Positions 1-5,202 of a stretch of 5,454 bases of DNA are shown piece by piece. The stretch comes from Lachnospiraceae bacterium (GTDB lineage: Bacteria; Bacillota; Clostridia; Lachnospirales; Lachnospiraceae), in assembly GCA_024691145.1 (NCBI GenBank), contig JAILNW010000358.1, positions 1 to 5,454 of the forward strand. The letters are read 5' to 3'. The notes below the pieces were generated by a model. That model did not search any database, was not told the DNA's origin, and was given only the letters and a program-made list of their open reading frames with translations. Position 1 is the first letter of the stretch. The number at the start of each line of letters is the position of its first letter. Both the position numbers and the translations under genes were made by a program.

Positions 1-20
1 AATTCTTTCTGCTGATTCAT

Positions 21-52
21 ACCCTGCTTTAAAAAAGCAGAAATAGCAGGGT
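21..52 (+). terminator. Hairpin with alternative pairings, possible terminator of an off-window gene
   Basis: ACCCTGCT at 21-28 pairs with AGCAGGGT at 45-52. On the plus strand the stem is followed by TTATTAAG, a poor U-tract. A competing hairpin inside the same stretch pairs CTGCTTT (24-30) with AAAGCAG (34-40), so the left arm can take either partner. It may be a weak terminator for a gene ending left of the window. The strand is uncertain. Confidence 0.35.
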
Positions 53-323
53 TTATTAAGGTCGCCCAATTTTCGACAAATGATATGCAAATGTATTCAA
101 AAATGTGTTAATTCATACTTGACATATCACCGCTGGACTTATCGGGGTTGTCTATCCCCTTCTATACTTCTAAATATTTATAGTTACTACAAAATCTGTT
201 TTATTGCGTTGTTTAATCTTCTGAATGCATTTTACATCTTTGGGTATAAACTTTTTTTGCACAAAATTTTTATTGTTCATCCTTTGAAACGATTGTATTG
301 CCCAATAATATAGAAAAAAAAAG
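53..323. other. Gene-free AT-rich stretch
   Basis: I see no convincing gene here. A plus-strand frame of 77 codons (80-313) has no ribosome binding site, a biased Y/F/I/C composition typical of translated AT-rich spacer, and the opposite strand to every other gene. The stretch contains one copy of a T-rich motif around TTTTTTGCACAAAA (251-271), which recurs near 5040 and 5140. Nothing else stands out. Confidence 0.6.
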
Positions 324-357
324 CAAAAAAAAATCTGAGAAGACAAATCTCAGATTT
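324..357 (-). terminator. Intrinsic terminator downstream of the small Rossmann-like gene
   Basis: A perfect 10-bp stem (AAATCTGAGA at 331-340, TCTCAGATTT at 348-357) has a 7-nt loop. Read on the minus strand it runs straight into nine T residues (333-325), with a second T-tract further on (313-322). The plus strand has no T-tract after the stem, so the direction is clear. It lies about 110 bp beyond the stop codon of the gene ending at 468 and closes that transcription unit. Confidence 0.8.
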
Positions 358-467
358 GGATATATGTAAATTATCTCACTAACAAACTTTAATATCTATC
401 GCTCATACCATTTAACTCATACTAACGTTAATAACCATAATTCTCATTTTTAACAACTGTATACCTT

Positions 468-839
468 TCATTCGTATTCTCTAAAATTATCAAATTCAAA
501 AATGCTCTTTTTTACAACTGTTCCATCAGCGTTTAATGTCTCATCTGATCTTCTTATTGAGCAACTTGCAAGCACTTTTAGGCCAGCTTTTCGAAGTCTT
601 TTTATCAAAGAATATGAAAAAGTAAATTCGCCTTGTACCATAACAACTGCATTACTATATGTCATAATCTTTTGATAATATGATTCCGCTAAACTAGTAA
701 TCTCATCTATACCTGAATTAGGATCTATTGATGGAAATGGTATATCAATAATACTTCCATATAATTTTGCAGCTGCTAATTGTTTTTCATTCCAATCAGA
801 TGAAGGATGATTACTAATATTTATAAATACATTATCCAT
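468..839 (-). CDS. Small Rossmann-like protein, candidate type III CRISPR ancillary protein
   Basis: This 123-aa soluble protein has alternating strands and helices. Its N-terminal strand (VFINIS, 4-9) leads into an N10-H11-P12-S13-S14-x-W16 motif. A second strand, IIDIPFP, is at 30-36. A hydrophobic strand VVMVQGEFT at 65-73 ends in a QGEFT turn before a helix, and strand KVLASCS lies at 88-94. The C-terminus ends FDNFREY. This layout (a strand ending in a small polar/His loop, then a central glycine turn) and the size recall the small CARF-like, ring-nuclease-like families found beside type III CRISPR systems (the Csx15/Csx16/Csx20 group). I am matching from memory and cannot assign it to one of these. 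The ATG follows a GAGAGGA ribosome binding site by 8 nt. The gene lies 40 bp downstream of a mini-CRISPR array on the same strand, with no clear promoter between, so it may be expressed from the CRISPR leader. A role in binding or cleaving cyclic oligoadenylate is inference only. Confidence 0.6.
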   Translation of the reverse strand: MDNVFINISNHPSSDWNEKQLAAAKLYGSIIDIPFPSIDPNSGIDEITSLAESYYQKIMTYSNAVVMVQGEFTFSYSLIKRLRKAGLKVLASCSIRRSDETLNADGTVVKKSIFEFDNFREYE

Positions 840-879
840 AATTACTATCCTCTCTCTATTTGATAATACACTATATATG

Positions 880-987
880 ACATCGCCGGCCTCATCGGGC
901 GGCTTCCTTTTCTACGAGCTACAATTGCATGGGCAGAATTCATCAATGCATGTGTCAATGCCCTCTTCGGGCGGCTTTCATTTCTAC
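880..987 (-). CRISPR. Degenerate two-repeat, one-spacer mini-array
   Basis: Two 36-nt repeats (880-915 and 952-987) flank a 36-nt spacer (916-951). They match the consensus of the array at the right edge of the window. The leader-proximal copy (952-987) differs at three positions and keeps the GCCC/GGGC stem. The distal copy (880-915) has about seven changes, all at the end that would form the crRNA 5' handle. Decay at the leader-distal end is the usual pattern for an array's trailer. Orientation on the minus strand follows from the leader-like sequence at 988-1212 and from the handle-like minus-strand end ATTGACAC of repeat 952-987. No cas genes are nearby in the window. Confidence 0.85.
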
Positions 988-1212
988 GGTACCCTCTGGA
1001 AATGCCCTATTTTAGCAGGCTCGCGAGGCCATTTTGCAGATGTTTTGGGTTAAAGTTATTTAACTCACCAAAAACAGGCCATTTTTATGTCTTTTTGAAA
1101 AAATGCCTATTGGGGAGTGAAATGTTACAAAAATGTTACATTGTGAAGTACCGTACATGAAGCTTAAACACAAGTAAATTATATCAATATATTTTTTCAA
1201 TCATAACCAAAA
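988..1212 (-). promoter_or_regulatory. CRISPR leader-like block, copy 1
   Basis: This AT-rich block directly adjoins the 5' end (minus sense) of repeat 952-987 and is duplicated at 2798-3028. The 65 nt closest to the repeat differ at only about four or five positions between copies; similarity declines further away. Shared elements include a GGTACC immediately at the repeat, a GC-rich patch with the perfect palindrome CTCGCGAG (around 1020-1027), an inverted repeat around AGTTAAATAACT (about 1055-1066), and a tandem 11-nt element TGTAACATTTT/TGTAACATTTC (minus sense, about 1120-1141). It is read as a leader because it is conserved and repeat-adjacent, and because of the direction of repeat decay. 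A -10-like TTTAAC near 1049-1054 (TATAAC in copy 2) is a weak promoter guess. Confidence 0.7.
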
Positions 1213-1230
1213 TTATAAGTGTTTCCTACC

Positions 1231-1250
1231 ATTTTTATTTGAATAAAAAT
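1231..1250 (-). terminator. Weak AT-only hairpin after the DUF4869 gene
   Basis: ATTTTTATT at 1231-1239 is followed by its complement AATAAAAAT at 1242-1250, six bases after the DUF4869 stop codon. The stem has no G-C pairs and almost no loop, so it would be a weak terminator at best. Its position makes it the natural end of the ATPase/DUF4869 operon. Confidence 0.35.
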
Positions 1251-1255
1251 ATCTA

Positions 1256-1693
1256 TTAAACATATTTTCCAGCTATCCTGATCAGCTCATCCATATTATG
1301 AACAATCTTGTCTTCATTAATTATATATATTTCAAAAGTTCCATCACCAAAATCCATTAAATGTCTTAGATTAACTGATATATTTTTTTCTTCACCAAGT
1401 TTTAACAACCATCCTGCACAATTATCTCCACAGTTTGAAGCATTAAAAACTTTATCATTCACTTTATCGATAAGAATAAGTGTCTTAACACCTCCAGATA
1501 GTCTTTCGGGAGAAATAATCCCAAGAACAGGACTGCTAATTGCACCATTTCCCAAGACTTCAGAGCTATCAACATCCTTAATCATCTCTACTACTTTTTC
1601 ATCATTAAACCATTCCCCACGAAATGTGTTCTTAAAAAATACGGACGTATTATATATTATATTATCCATATCTCCATAATATATTTTCAGCAT
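1256..1693 (-). CDS. DUF4869 domain-containing protein
   Basis: This 145-aa cytoplasmic protein is recognised as DUF4869, a family of about this length that I know mainly from Clostridia; its function is unknown. Matching features are the N-terminal MLKIYYGDMD, the SPVLGIISPERLSGGVKTLI block (54-73), the FNASNCGDNCAGWLL block with two conserved cysteines (C88, C92), the NLRHLMDFG segment (108-116), and the C-terminal KIVHNMDELIRIAG (129-142). The two cysteines plus H111 could bind a metal or form an active site, which is inference. The ATG lies 5 bp after the stop of the upstream ATPase gene. Its ribosome binding site AGAGGA sits inside the last codons of that gene, so translation is probably coupled. 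The tight pairing suggests the two proteins work together. Confidence 0.85.
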   Translation of the reverse strand: MLKIYYGDMDNIIYNTSVFFKNTFRGEWFNDEKVVEMIKDVDSSEVLGNGAISSPVLGIISPERLSGGVKTLILIDKVNDKVFNASNCGDNCAGWLLKLGEEKNISVNLRHLMDFGDGTFEIYIINEDKIVHNMDELIRIAGKYV

Positions 1694-1698
1694 TTATA

Positions 1699-2685
1699 TC
1701 ATTCCTCTTCTCTGAAATTTATCCCCTCAATACTTTGCAGAATAGATGACATTATTCCTTTATGCTTATAATTATCATTAAGCTTACTCTTATTGTATGC
1801 CAGATACGTATCTTTTGTTAATTCAATGAGCTTATAAGTATAAAATCTTTCCCAGCTAAAGAATTCTTCACTATCAGCAAAATCTTCAGTTTTCTCAAGT
1901 ATTTCATTTATTAATTTATCTCTAATAATACCAGATTTCAGTATAATCCATTCAAATGATTCTGGCAGATAAAGATGCATATTATTGCATTTTCTTACAA
2001 TATCATATACTCTCTCCATCTCACAACCAAATGCAGCTCCATCAGCGATAATTAATATCTGCTCTTCTAATCTCTGATTACTAATCATATTAAAAATGTT
2101 GTCTTTTCCATTTGCAGAAATACATTTAATATTCTCATTAGTCAAACTTGCAAAAAATTCATAACCAGAATTTGTATCCTCGATAATCATTTCAGAACAA
2201 TACTCATATAAATTTATTGACTTATCTTTTAGTTCTGAATCATATATCCGGTACATTTCATGATAAACAGGAACCAAATTCTCATATTTTCCAGAACTAT
2301 GGATTCCATATATCTCAGTCACACTATATGGAAGATTATTCAAACGTTCTCTTGTTACTATAACATAGTAATTCTTTCCTTCTCGAACTTTCCTGGCAAA
2401 ATCATGCGAAGAGACAAATCTGTTTCCCTCATCTATGAACACGATACTCCCTGTAATCAAGGATAATTGTTCCTCCCAAGTACTACCTTCAACAACACGA
2501 CACGGAATTGATGAACTCAGAGTTATACCACTATCACTTCCGTTTAAAACGAATTCTCTAATCATATCAACCAGAACTGTTTTTCCAGTCGCACTATCAC
2601 CCTTTATGACCGTAATATTTCTGTTAATGTCAAATTCGTATTTAACTATGGAATTCTGAATAATAATGTGATACGAGCCTACCAA
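1699..2685 (-). CDS. Compact P-loop ATPase with TOPRIM-like C-terminal half
   Basis: In this 328-aa protein, the N-terminal part has a strand pair (ITVIKG, 24-29) leading into Walker A GDSATGKT (29-36) and Walker B SIVFIDEG (80-87). It then has a YYVIVTRERLNNLP strand and helix (106-119), as in ABC/AAA-type ATPases. Only about 45 residues separate Walker A from Walker B, and I see no ABC signature (LSGGQ-like), so the domain is very compact. The second half (about 160-250) shows an order reminiscent of TOPRIM/DUF4435 domains: an acidic strand end E169-D170, then GYEFF, then CISANGKDN (188-196), then a hydrophobic strand ending in D215 (ILIIADGAAF), then HLYLPESFEW. The second aspartate of a classical DxD is absent. 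Together this resembles a miniaturised OLD or PARIS-type ATPase-nuclease, but the family assignment is inference. Translation starts at TTG (2685). The next in-frame Met is residue 41, past Walker A. It is the first gene of an operon with DUF4869. Confidence 0.75.
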   Translation of the reverse strand: MVGSYHIIIQNSIVKYEFDINRNITVIKGDSATGKTVLVDMIREFVLNGSDSGITLSSSIPCRVVEGSTWEEQLSLITGSIVFIDEGNRFVSSHDFARKVREGKNYYVIVTRERLNNLPYSVTEIYGIHSSGKYENLVPVYHEMYRIYDSELKDKSINLYEYCSEMIIEDTNSGYEFFASLTNENIKCISANGKDNIFNMISNQRLEEQILIIADGAAFGCEMERVYDIVRKCNNMHLYLPESFEWIILKSGIIRDKLINEILEKTEDFADSEEFFSWERFYTYKLIELTKDTYLAYNKSKLNDNYKHKGIMSSILQSIEGINFREEE

Positions 2686-2693
2686 AATTTATG

Positions 2694-2700
2694 ACCTCCA
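2694..2700 (-). promoter_or_regulatory. Ribosome binding site supporting a TTG start
   Basis: TGGAGGT on the minus strand lies 8 nt upstream of the TTG at 2685-2683. No ATG or GTG in frame is comparably placed, and any later Met would remove the Walker A motif. The strong site with a weak start codon points to deliberately limited translation or simple tolerance of TTG. Confidence 0.8.
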
Positions 2701-2711
2701 GATGAAACTAC

Positions 2712-2762
2712 AAATAATAAAAAGCACTATTCACATTTTATCATTAAAGTGTGGATAGTGCT
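2712..2762 (-). terminator. Strong hairpin with U-tract in the 5' leader of the ATPase operon
   Basis: Positions 2723-2740 pair with 2745-2762 to give an almost perfect 18-bp stem (two G-U type pairs) and a 4-nt loop. On the minus strand it is followed by TTTTATTATTT (2722-2712), an intrinsic terminator signature. It starts about where the lost half of the CRISPR repeat would lie, and ends only about 12 nt before the ATPase ribosome binding site. It may have been the terminator of the former CRISPR array, or may act as an attenuator for the operon. Confidence 0.8.
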
Positions 2763-2775
2763 ACTTGCATTTTTG

Positions 2776-2797
2776 TTCGGGCGGCTTCCTTTTCTAC
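2776..2797 (-). CRISPR. Truncated CRISPR repeat next to leader copy 2
   Basis: About 22 nt match the leader-proximal part of the 36-nt repeat (TTCGGGCGGCTTCC then TTTTCTAC on the plus strand). The other 14 nt, including one arm of the repeat stem and the crRNA handle, are replaced by unrelated sequence leading into the hairpin at 2762. It shares the TTCGGGC variant (instead of ATCGGGC) with repeat 952-987, showing that both descend from one leader-proximal repeat. It cannot yield a crRNA. Confidence 0.8.
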
Positions 2798-3028
2798 GGT
2801 ACCCTCTGGGAATGCCCTATTTTAGCGGGCTCGCGAGGGTATTTTTGCAGATGTTTTGGGTTATACATATATAACTCATCAAAAACAGGCCATTTTTGTG
2901 TCTTTTTTGAAAAAAAGTCTATTTTTGAGCCAAATATTACAAAATTGTTACATTGCAGATTATCCGTATTCTAAAGCTCAAACACATAAATATTATAGCA
3001 ATATCTATCTTCATTCTCAACCATAAAA
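2798..3028 (-). promoter_or_regulatory. CRISPR leader-like block, copy 2
   Basis: This block is homologous to 988-1212 in the same orientation and the same relation to a repeat. It keeps the GGTACC at the repeat junction, the CTCGCGAG palindrome (2830-2837), the tandem TGTAACAATTTT/TGTAATATTTG element, and an inverted repeat at the corresponding place (GTTATA-TATG-TATAAC, minus sense) whose sequence differs from copy 1 while staying symmetrical. The right boundary of the homology is near 3028, next to the remnant gene that follows the GTPase operon. Confidence 0.7.
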
Positions 3029-3036
3029 GTCGCTAT

Positions 3037-3104
3037 CCCCCATGTATAAAATTCGTCGGATCACCCATGTATAAAAACCAATAATAACACCATGTATTAT
3101 AAAA
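3037..3104. repeat. Three CCATGTATAAAA-like motifs spaced 25 nt apart
   Basis: CATGTAT begins at 3041, 3066 and 3091, exactly 25 nt apart, with flanks CCCC-CATGTATAAAA, CACC-CATGTATAAAA and CAC-CATGTATTATAAAA. The intervening bases are not conserved. It could be a small iteron-like protein-binding array or a decayed tandem duplication. Confidence 0.4.
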
Positions 3105-3106
3105 CA

Positions 3107-3232
3107 TTAGAAACCTCCATGACGCCATATATCACTCTCGCTTACATTAAAGATTCTTGCTGCCCTCTCAACTGCCTCTGCCTTTGATAAACCTTTTGCT
3201 ATTAACTCCAATATTTTAGCTATAATTATTAT
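3107..3232 (-). pseudogene. Helix-turn-helix-like C-terminal remnant
   Basis: An open frame of 41 codons ending in TAA at 3107 reads ...ILELIAKGLSKAEAVERAAR then IFNVSESDIWRHGGF. The composition (alternating A/E/K/R, G-L-S turn, V-S-E-S-D-I-W) looks like real protein rather than translated spacer. It resembles a helix-turn-helix tail. It has no ATG and no ribosome binding site, and is closed upstream by TAG at 3235-3233. It begins just 5 bp after the stop of the 230-aa GTPase in a different frame; removing 8 nt (3233-3240) would join the two in frame. It is therefore either a broken C-terminal extension of that GTPase or the last fragment of another deleted gene. Confidence 0.5.
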
Positions 3233-3237
3233 CTATT

Positions 3238-3930
3238 TTAATACTGACATATTAATTTTCTCCTTTCTCTTGGCATATTATCTATGATCATATCCAACAC
3301 GTTTTTTACATTGTATCCTCTCTCTGCTGAGTAAAATACCGGTTTTCTTAGCACTTTTACATTTGTCGCTTCAGCAAGCCTACGTCTAACAGAATCTGCC
3401 TTTTCTTCTAAAAAACTCATAAGTACTTCGTCTGGGCAATTATGTTTCTCATACCAATGCCTGCCCTTCATTGCCATATCCGCCTGATTTATAGCCACTA
3501 AAATTCTATTTATCTGTATATTCGGCACTACCACCTCATTCAAAAGTCGATATGTTGTTCCCAGATCTCGAGAAGAACCGTCAAGAATAACCAGCACAGT
3601 ATCAATCAAGCCATATTTATTCCCCTGCATATAATATTCTTTGTACAAAAGCTCAACCAATTCCTTTGAATATCTTCTATCACTATTAATATTATCTCCC
3701 AAACCAGGGCTATCCCAAAATCGTATAAGTTCATCCATCTTTATAGAGCTGATATTCATTGTTTCCGGATCACAGTGTCTTCCAACCTTCATAACCTCTT
3801 TTTCAAAAAATGCATTTATAGTAGATGATTTTCCTGCCCCTGTACCACCAACAACAAGCACATCCAAAGGACTGAATCTGGCAATCATTAAGTTTTTGTA
3901 AATATCCTCAGATCTATACACTCTGTTCAT
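3238..3930 (-). CDS. Small Era/YfjP-like GTPase, partner of the upstream GTPase
   Basis: This 230-aa protein shows TRAFAC-class GTPase motifs (numbering from the ATG chosen): G1 GGTGAGKSS (28-36), a conserved CDPETM segment (53-58) as likely switch I/G2, G3 WDSPGLGD (72-79), G4 NQAD (148-151, a variant of NKxD), and a SAE-type G5 (201-203). It resembles the YfjP/HSR1-related 'GTPase family protein' group. It is clearly paralogous to the upstream GTPase, sharing VLVILDGS, GTxYxLxN, NRILVAINQADMAMKGR and FLEEK, but lacks the membrane tail. The start is placed at ATG 3930: TAGGAGG (3943-3937) lies 6 nt upstream and overlaps the previous gene's stop. The longer GTG start at 3957 would overlap that gene and lacks such a site. 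The C-terminus may be truncated (see the remnant at 3107-3232). GTP hydrolysis as a switch, perhaps in a heterodimer with its neighbour, is inference. Confidence 0.85.
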   Translation of the reverse strand: MNRVYRSEDIYKNLMIARFSPLDVLVVGGTGAGKSSTINAFFEKEVMKVGRHCDPETMNISSIKMDELIRFWDSPGLGDNINSDRRYSKELVELLYKEYYMQGNKYGLIDTVLVILDGSSRDLGTTYRLLNEVVVPNIQINRILVAINQADMAMKGRHWYEKHNCPDEVLMSFLEEKADSVRRRLAEATNVKVLRKPVFYSAERGYNVKNVLDMIIDNMPRERRKLICQY

Positions 3931-3936
3931 AACAAA

Positions 3937-3943
3937 CCTCCTA
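3937..3943 (-). promoter_or_regulatory. Ribosome binding site overlapping the upstream stop codon
   Basis: The minus-strand sequence TAGGAGG combines the TAG stop of the 327-aa GTPase with a near-consensus Shine-Dalgarno sequence 6 nt before ATG 3930. It settles the start of the 230-aa GTPase and implies translational coupling between the two paralogues. Confidence 0.85.
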
Positions 3944-4924
3944 TCTGAATAAGCCACAAATAAAACCTCCTACTCCTCCAATAATAGTTCCTATTCCACG
4001 ACCTATAGCTTCACCTGCTCCTCCGAAAATACCACCAATAGCTCCACCTATATCTGCCCCTATAGCTGCTCCTTCTGCAATAGAACTTAAAATACTATTT
4101 CTGGTTTCCCCACTATAATCAATTTTTTTATCATCATCTTTCCACATCTCTGCATCTTGATTTACATTATTTGCATATAGCACTCTTTTTTCAGAAGGTG
4201 TTGATTTTACGATATAATACAGGAGCTTAGTTAAGTTATATGGTCTGCACTGCTCTCCACCTTCTTCCTTATAACCAGCACAATAATATATAGGTTCTAT
4301 TTTTATACCTGTTGCTTCATATATTCTGTTTTCAACTGAACCAACCTTTTCCTCCAGGAAATCTACCAGCTGCTGTTTAGGTTCATTTTTTTTATAATCC
4401 CAGTTACGTCCCTTCATTGCCATATCTGCCTGGTTAATTGCAACTAAAATTCTGTTTTTTCTCTCCTCACCAAGGTTTGGAATAATAATATTATTAATAA
4501 GTTCATATGAAGTTCCAAAATCTTTAGTACTGCCATCAAGAATAACCAATACCAAATCAATAAGTGCATTTCCATTCTCATCTACCTCTGTGAGTTTTTT
4601 GATGATATTCTTAGCATGTCTTTTGTCAGCCTCTTTACCATCACCAAGCCCTGGAGTATCCCACAATATCAGATTGTCAAGTTCGTATTTTTCTATTTCC
4701 ATTGTCTCTGGATCAACACCAACACCAACCTTAGCTACTTCAGTATCAAATAGTGCATTAATTGTAGAACTCTTACCGCAGCCAGTAGCTCCTGTGATCA
4801 TGATGTTTACTTTTTGATCTTTAAGATTCATTATGTTCTTTAATATCTTGTTCTTTTCATCTTCGCTAAGATTAGCTTCCATAATATCCTTCTGAAGTAC
4901 ATCAAAAACATTTTCTCTTTTCAT
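3941..4924 (-). CDS. GTPase with C-terminal glycine-zipper membrane segment
   Basis: This 327-aa protein starts at the ATG of MKRENVFD: GGAGGA (4937-4932) is 7 nt upstream, whereas the ATG at 4957 has no site. Numbering is from that Met. An N-terminal helical region (1-35) precedes the G domain: G1 GATGCGKSS (45-53), VDPETM (70-75), G3 WDTPGLGD (88-95), G4 NQAD (164-167), ending near CAGYK (215-219). A charged linker (about 245-270, MWKDDDKKID) leads to a C-terminal stretch (about 281-325) built of small residues in GxxxG/AxxxG spacing: GAAIGADIGG, AIGGIFGG, GRGIGTIIGG, GGFICGLF. Glycine zippers of this kind insert or oligomerise in membranes. The protein probably couples GTP state to membrane association, pore formation or remodelling. 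It is first in an operon with its zipper-less paralogue. A defence role fits the neighbourhood but is not shown by the sequence. Confidence 0.85.
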   Translation of the reverse strand: MKRENVFDVLQKDIMEANLSEDEKNKILKNIMNLKDQKVNIMITGATGCGKSSTINALFDTEVAKVGVGVDPETMEIEKYELDNLILWDTPGLGDGKEADKRHAKNIIKKLTEVDENGNALIDLVLVILDGSTKDFGTSYELINNIIIPNLGEERKNRILVAINQADMAMKGRNWDYKKNEPKQQLVDFLEEKVGSVENRIYEATGIKIEPIYYCAGYKEEGGEQCRPYNLTKLLYYIVKSTPSEKRVLYANNVNQDAEMWKDDDKKIDYSGETRNSILSSIAEGAAIGADIGGAIGGIFGGAGEAIGRGIGTIIGGVGGFICGLFR

Positions 4925-5145
4925 AATAAAATCCTCCATAATTCTTTTATTTTTCATCTATATTGATATTTTTTCCTGCTATAGTTTCCTTGTCTCTGTC
5001 TCACTTTCTGAACTTATTTTACATCTCCTGAATAAATTTTTTTTGCACATTTTTTGTTTATCTTGGATCAACCAAGCAGGTTTATACCTTTATTTTTCCT
5101 TTGCTGAATACATTTTATTACAGGTGAAATCATAATTTTTTGCAC
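4925..5145 (-). promoter_or_regulatory. Upstream region of the GTPase operon
   Basis: This 220-bp gene-free stretch must hold the operon promoter if it has its own. The only plausible pair I see on the minus strand is a poor -35 TTCAGC (5108-5103) and -10 TATAAA (5086-5081), 16 nt apart. A small palindrome CTTGG-TTGAT-CCAAG lies at 5060-5074. Two copies of a TTTTTTGCACA motif occur near 5038-5056 and 5134-5151. The ribosome binding site GGAGGA is at 4932-4937. Confidence 0.35.
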
Positions 5146-5192
5146 AAAAATAACCACATTATGAATCTACGCATAGAGTTCATAACGTGGTT
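5146..5192 (-). terminator. Intrinsic terminator at the end of the CRISPR array
   Basis: AACCACATTATGAA (5152-5165) pairs with TTCATAACGTGGTT (5179-5192). The single A/C mismatch on the plus strand becomes a G-U pair in minus-strand RNA. An inner TCTA/TAGA pairing closes a CGCA tetraloop with one bulged base. The minus strand continues ATTTTTG, a U-tract. It lies just past the last degenerate repeat and fits as the pre-crRNA terminator, supporting leftward transcription of the array. Confidence 0.8.
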
Positions 5193-5202
5193 TATTTAAT
5201 TG

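Noticed and set aside
80..313. 77-codon plus-strand open frame
   Set aside because: No ribosome binding site, composition of translated AT-rich spacer, and opposite strand to all real genes.
412..471. 19-codon minus-strand frame overlapping the stop of the 468-839 gene by ATGA
   Set aside because: The overlap looks like coupling, but there is no good ribosome binding site and the peptide has no recognisable features; chance is the simpler explanation.
1308..1679. 123-codon plus-strand frame opposite the DUF4869 gene
   Set aside because: It is the antisense shadow of a recognised gene and has no ribosome binding site of its own.
2765..2974. 69-codon plus-strand frame across the leader copy and repeat fragment
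   Set aside because: It runs through non-coding repeat sequence and is not preserved as coding in the homologous copy at 966-1212.
988..3028. Leader copies as ends of a transposon carrying the ATPase operon
   Set aside because: They are direct rather than inverted, no transposase is present, no target-site duplication is visible, and they join CRISPR repeats exactly as a leader would.
3931..3957. Longer GTG start for the 230-aa GTPase
   Set aside because: It would overlap the upstream gene and lacks a Shine-Dalgarno sequence, while ATG 3930 has an excellent one 6 nt upstream.
4925..4957. Longer ATG start for the 327-aa GTPase
   Set aside because: There is no ribosome binding site before it; GGAGGA lies correctly upstream of ATG 4924.
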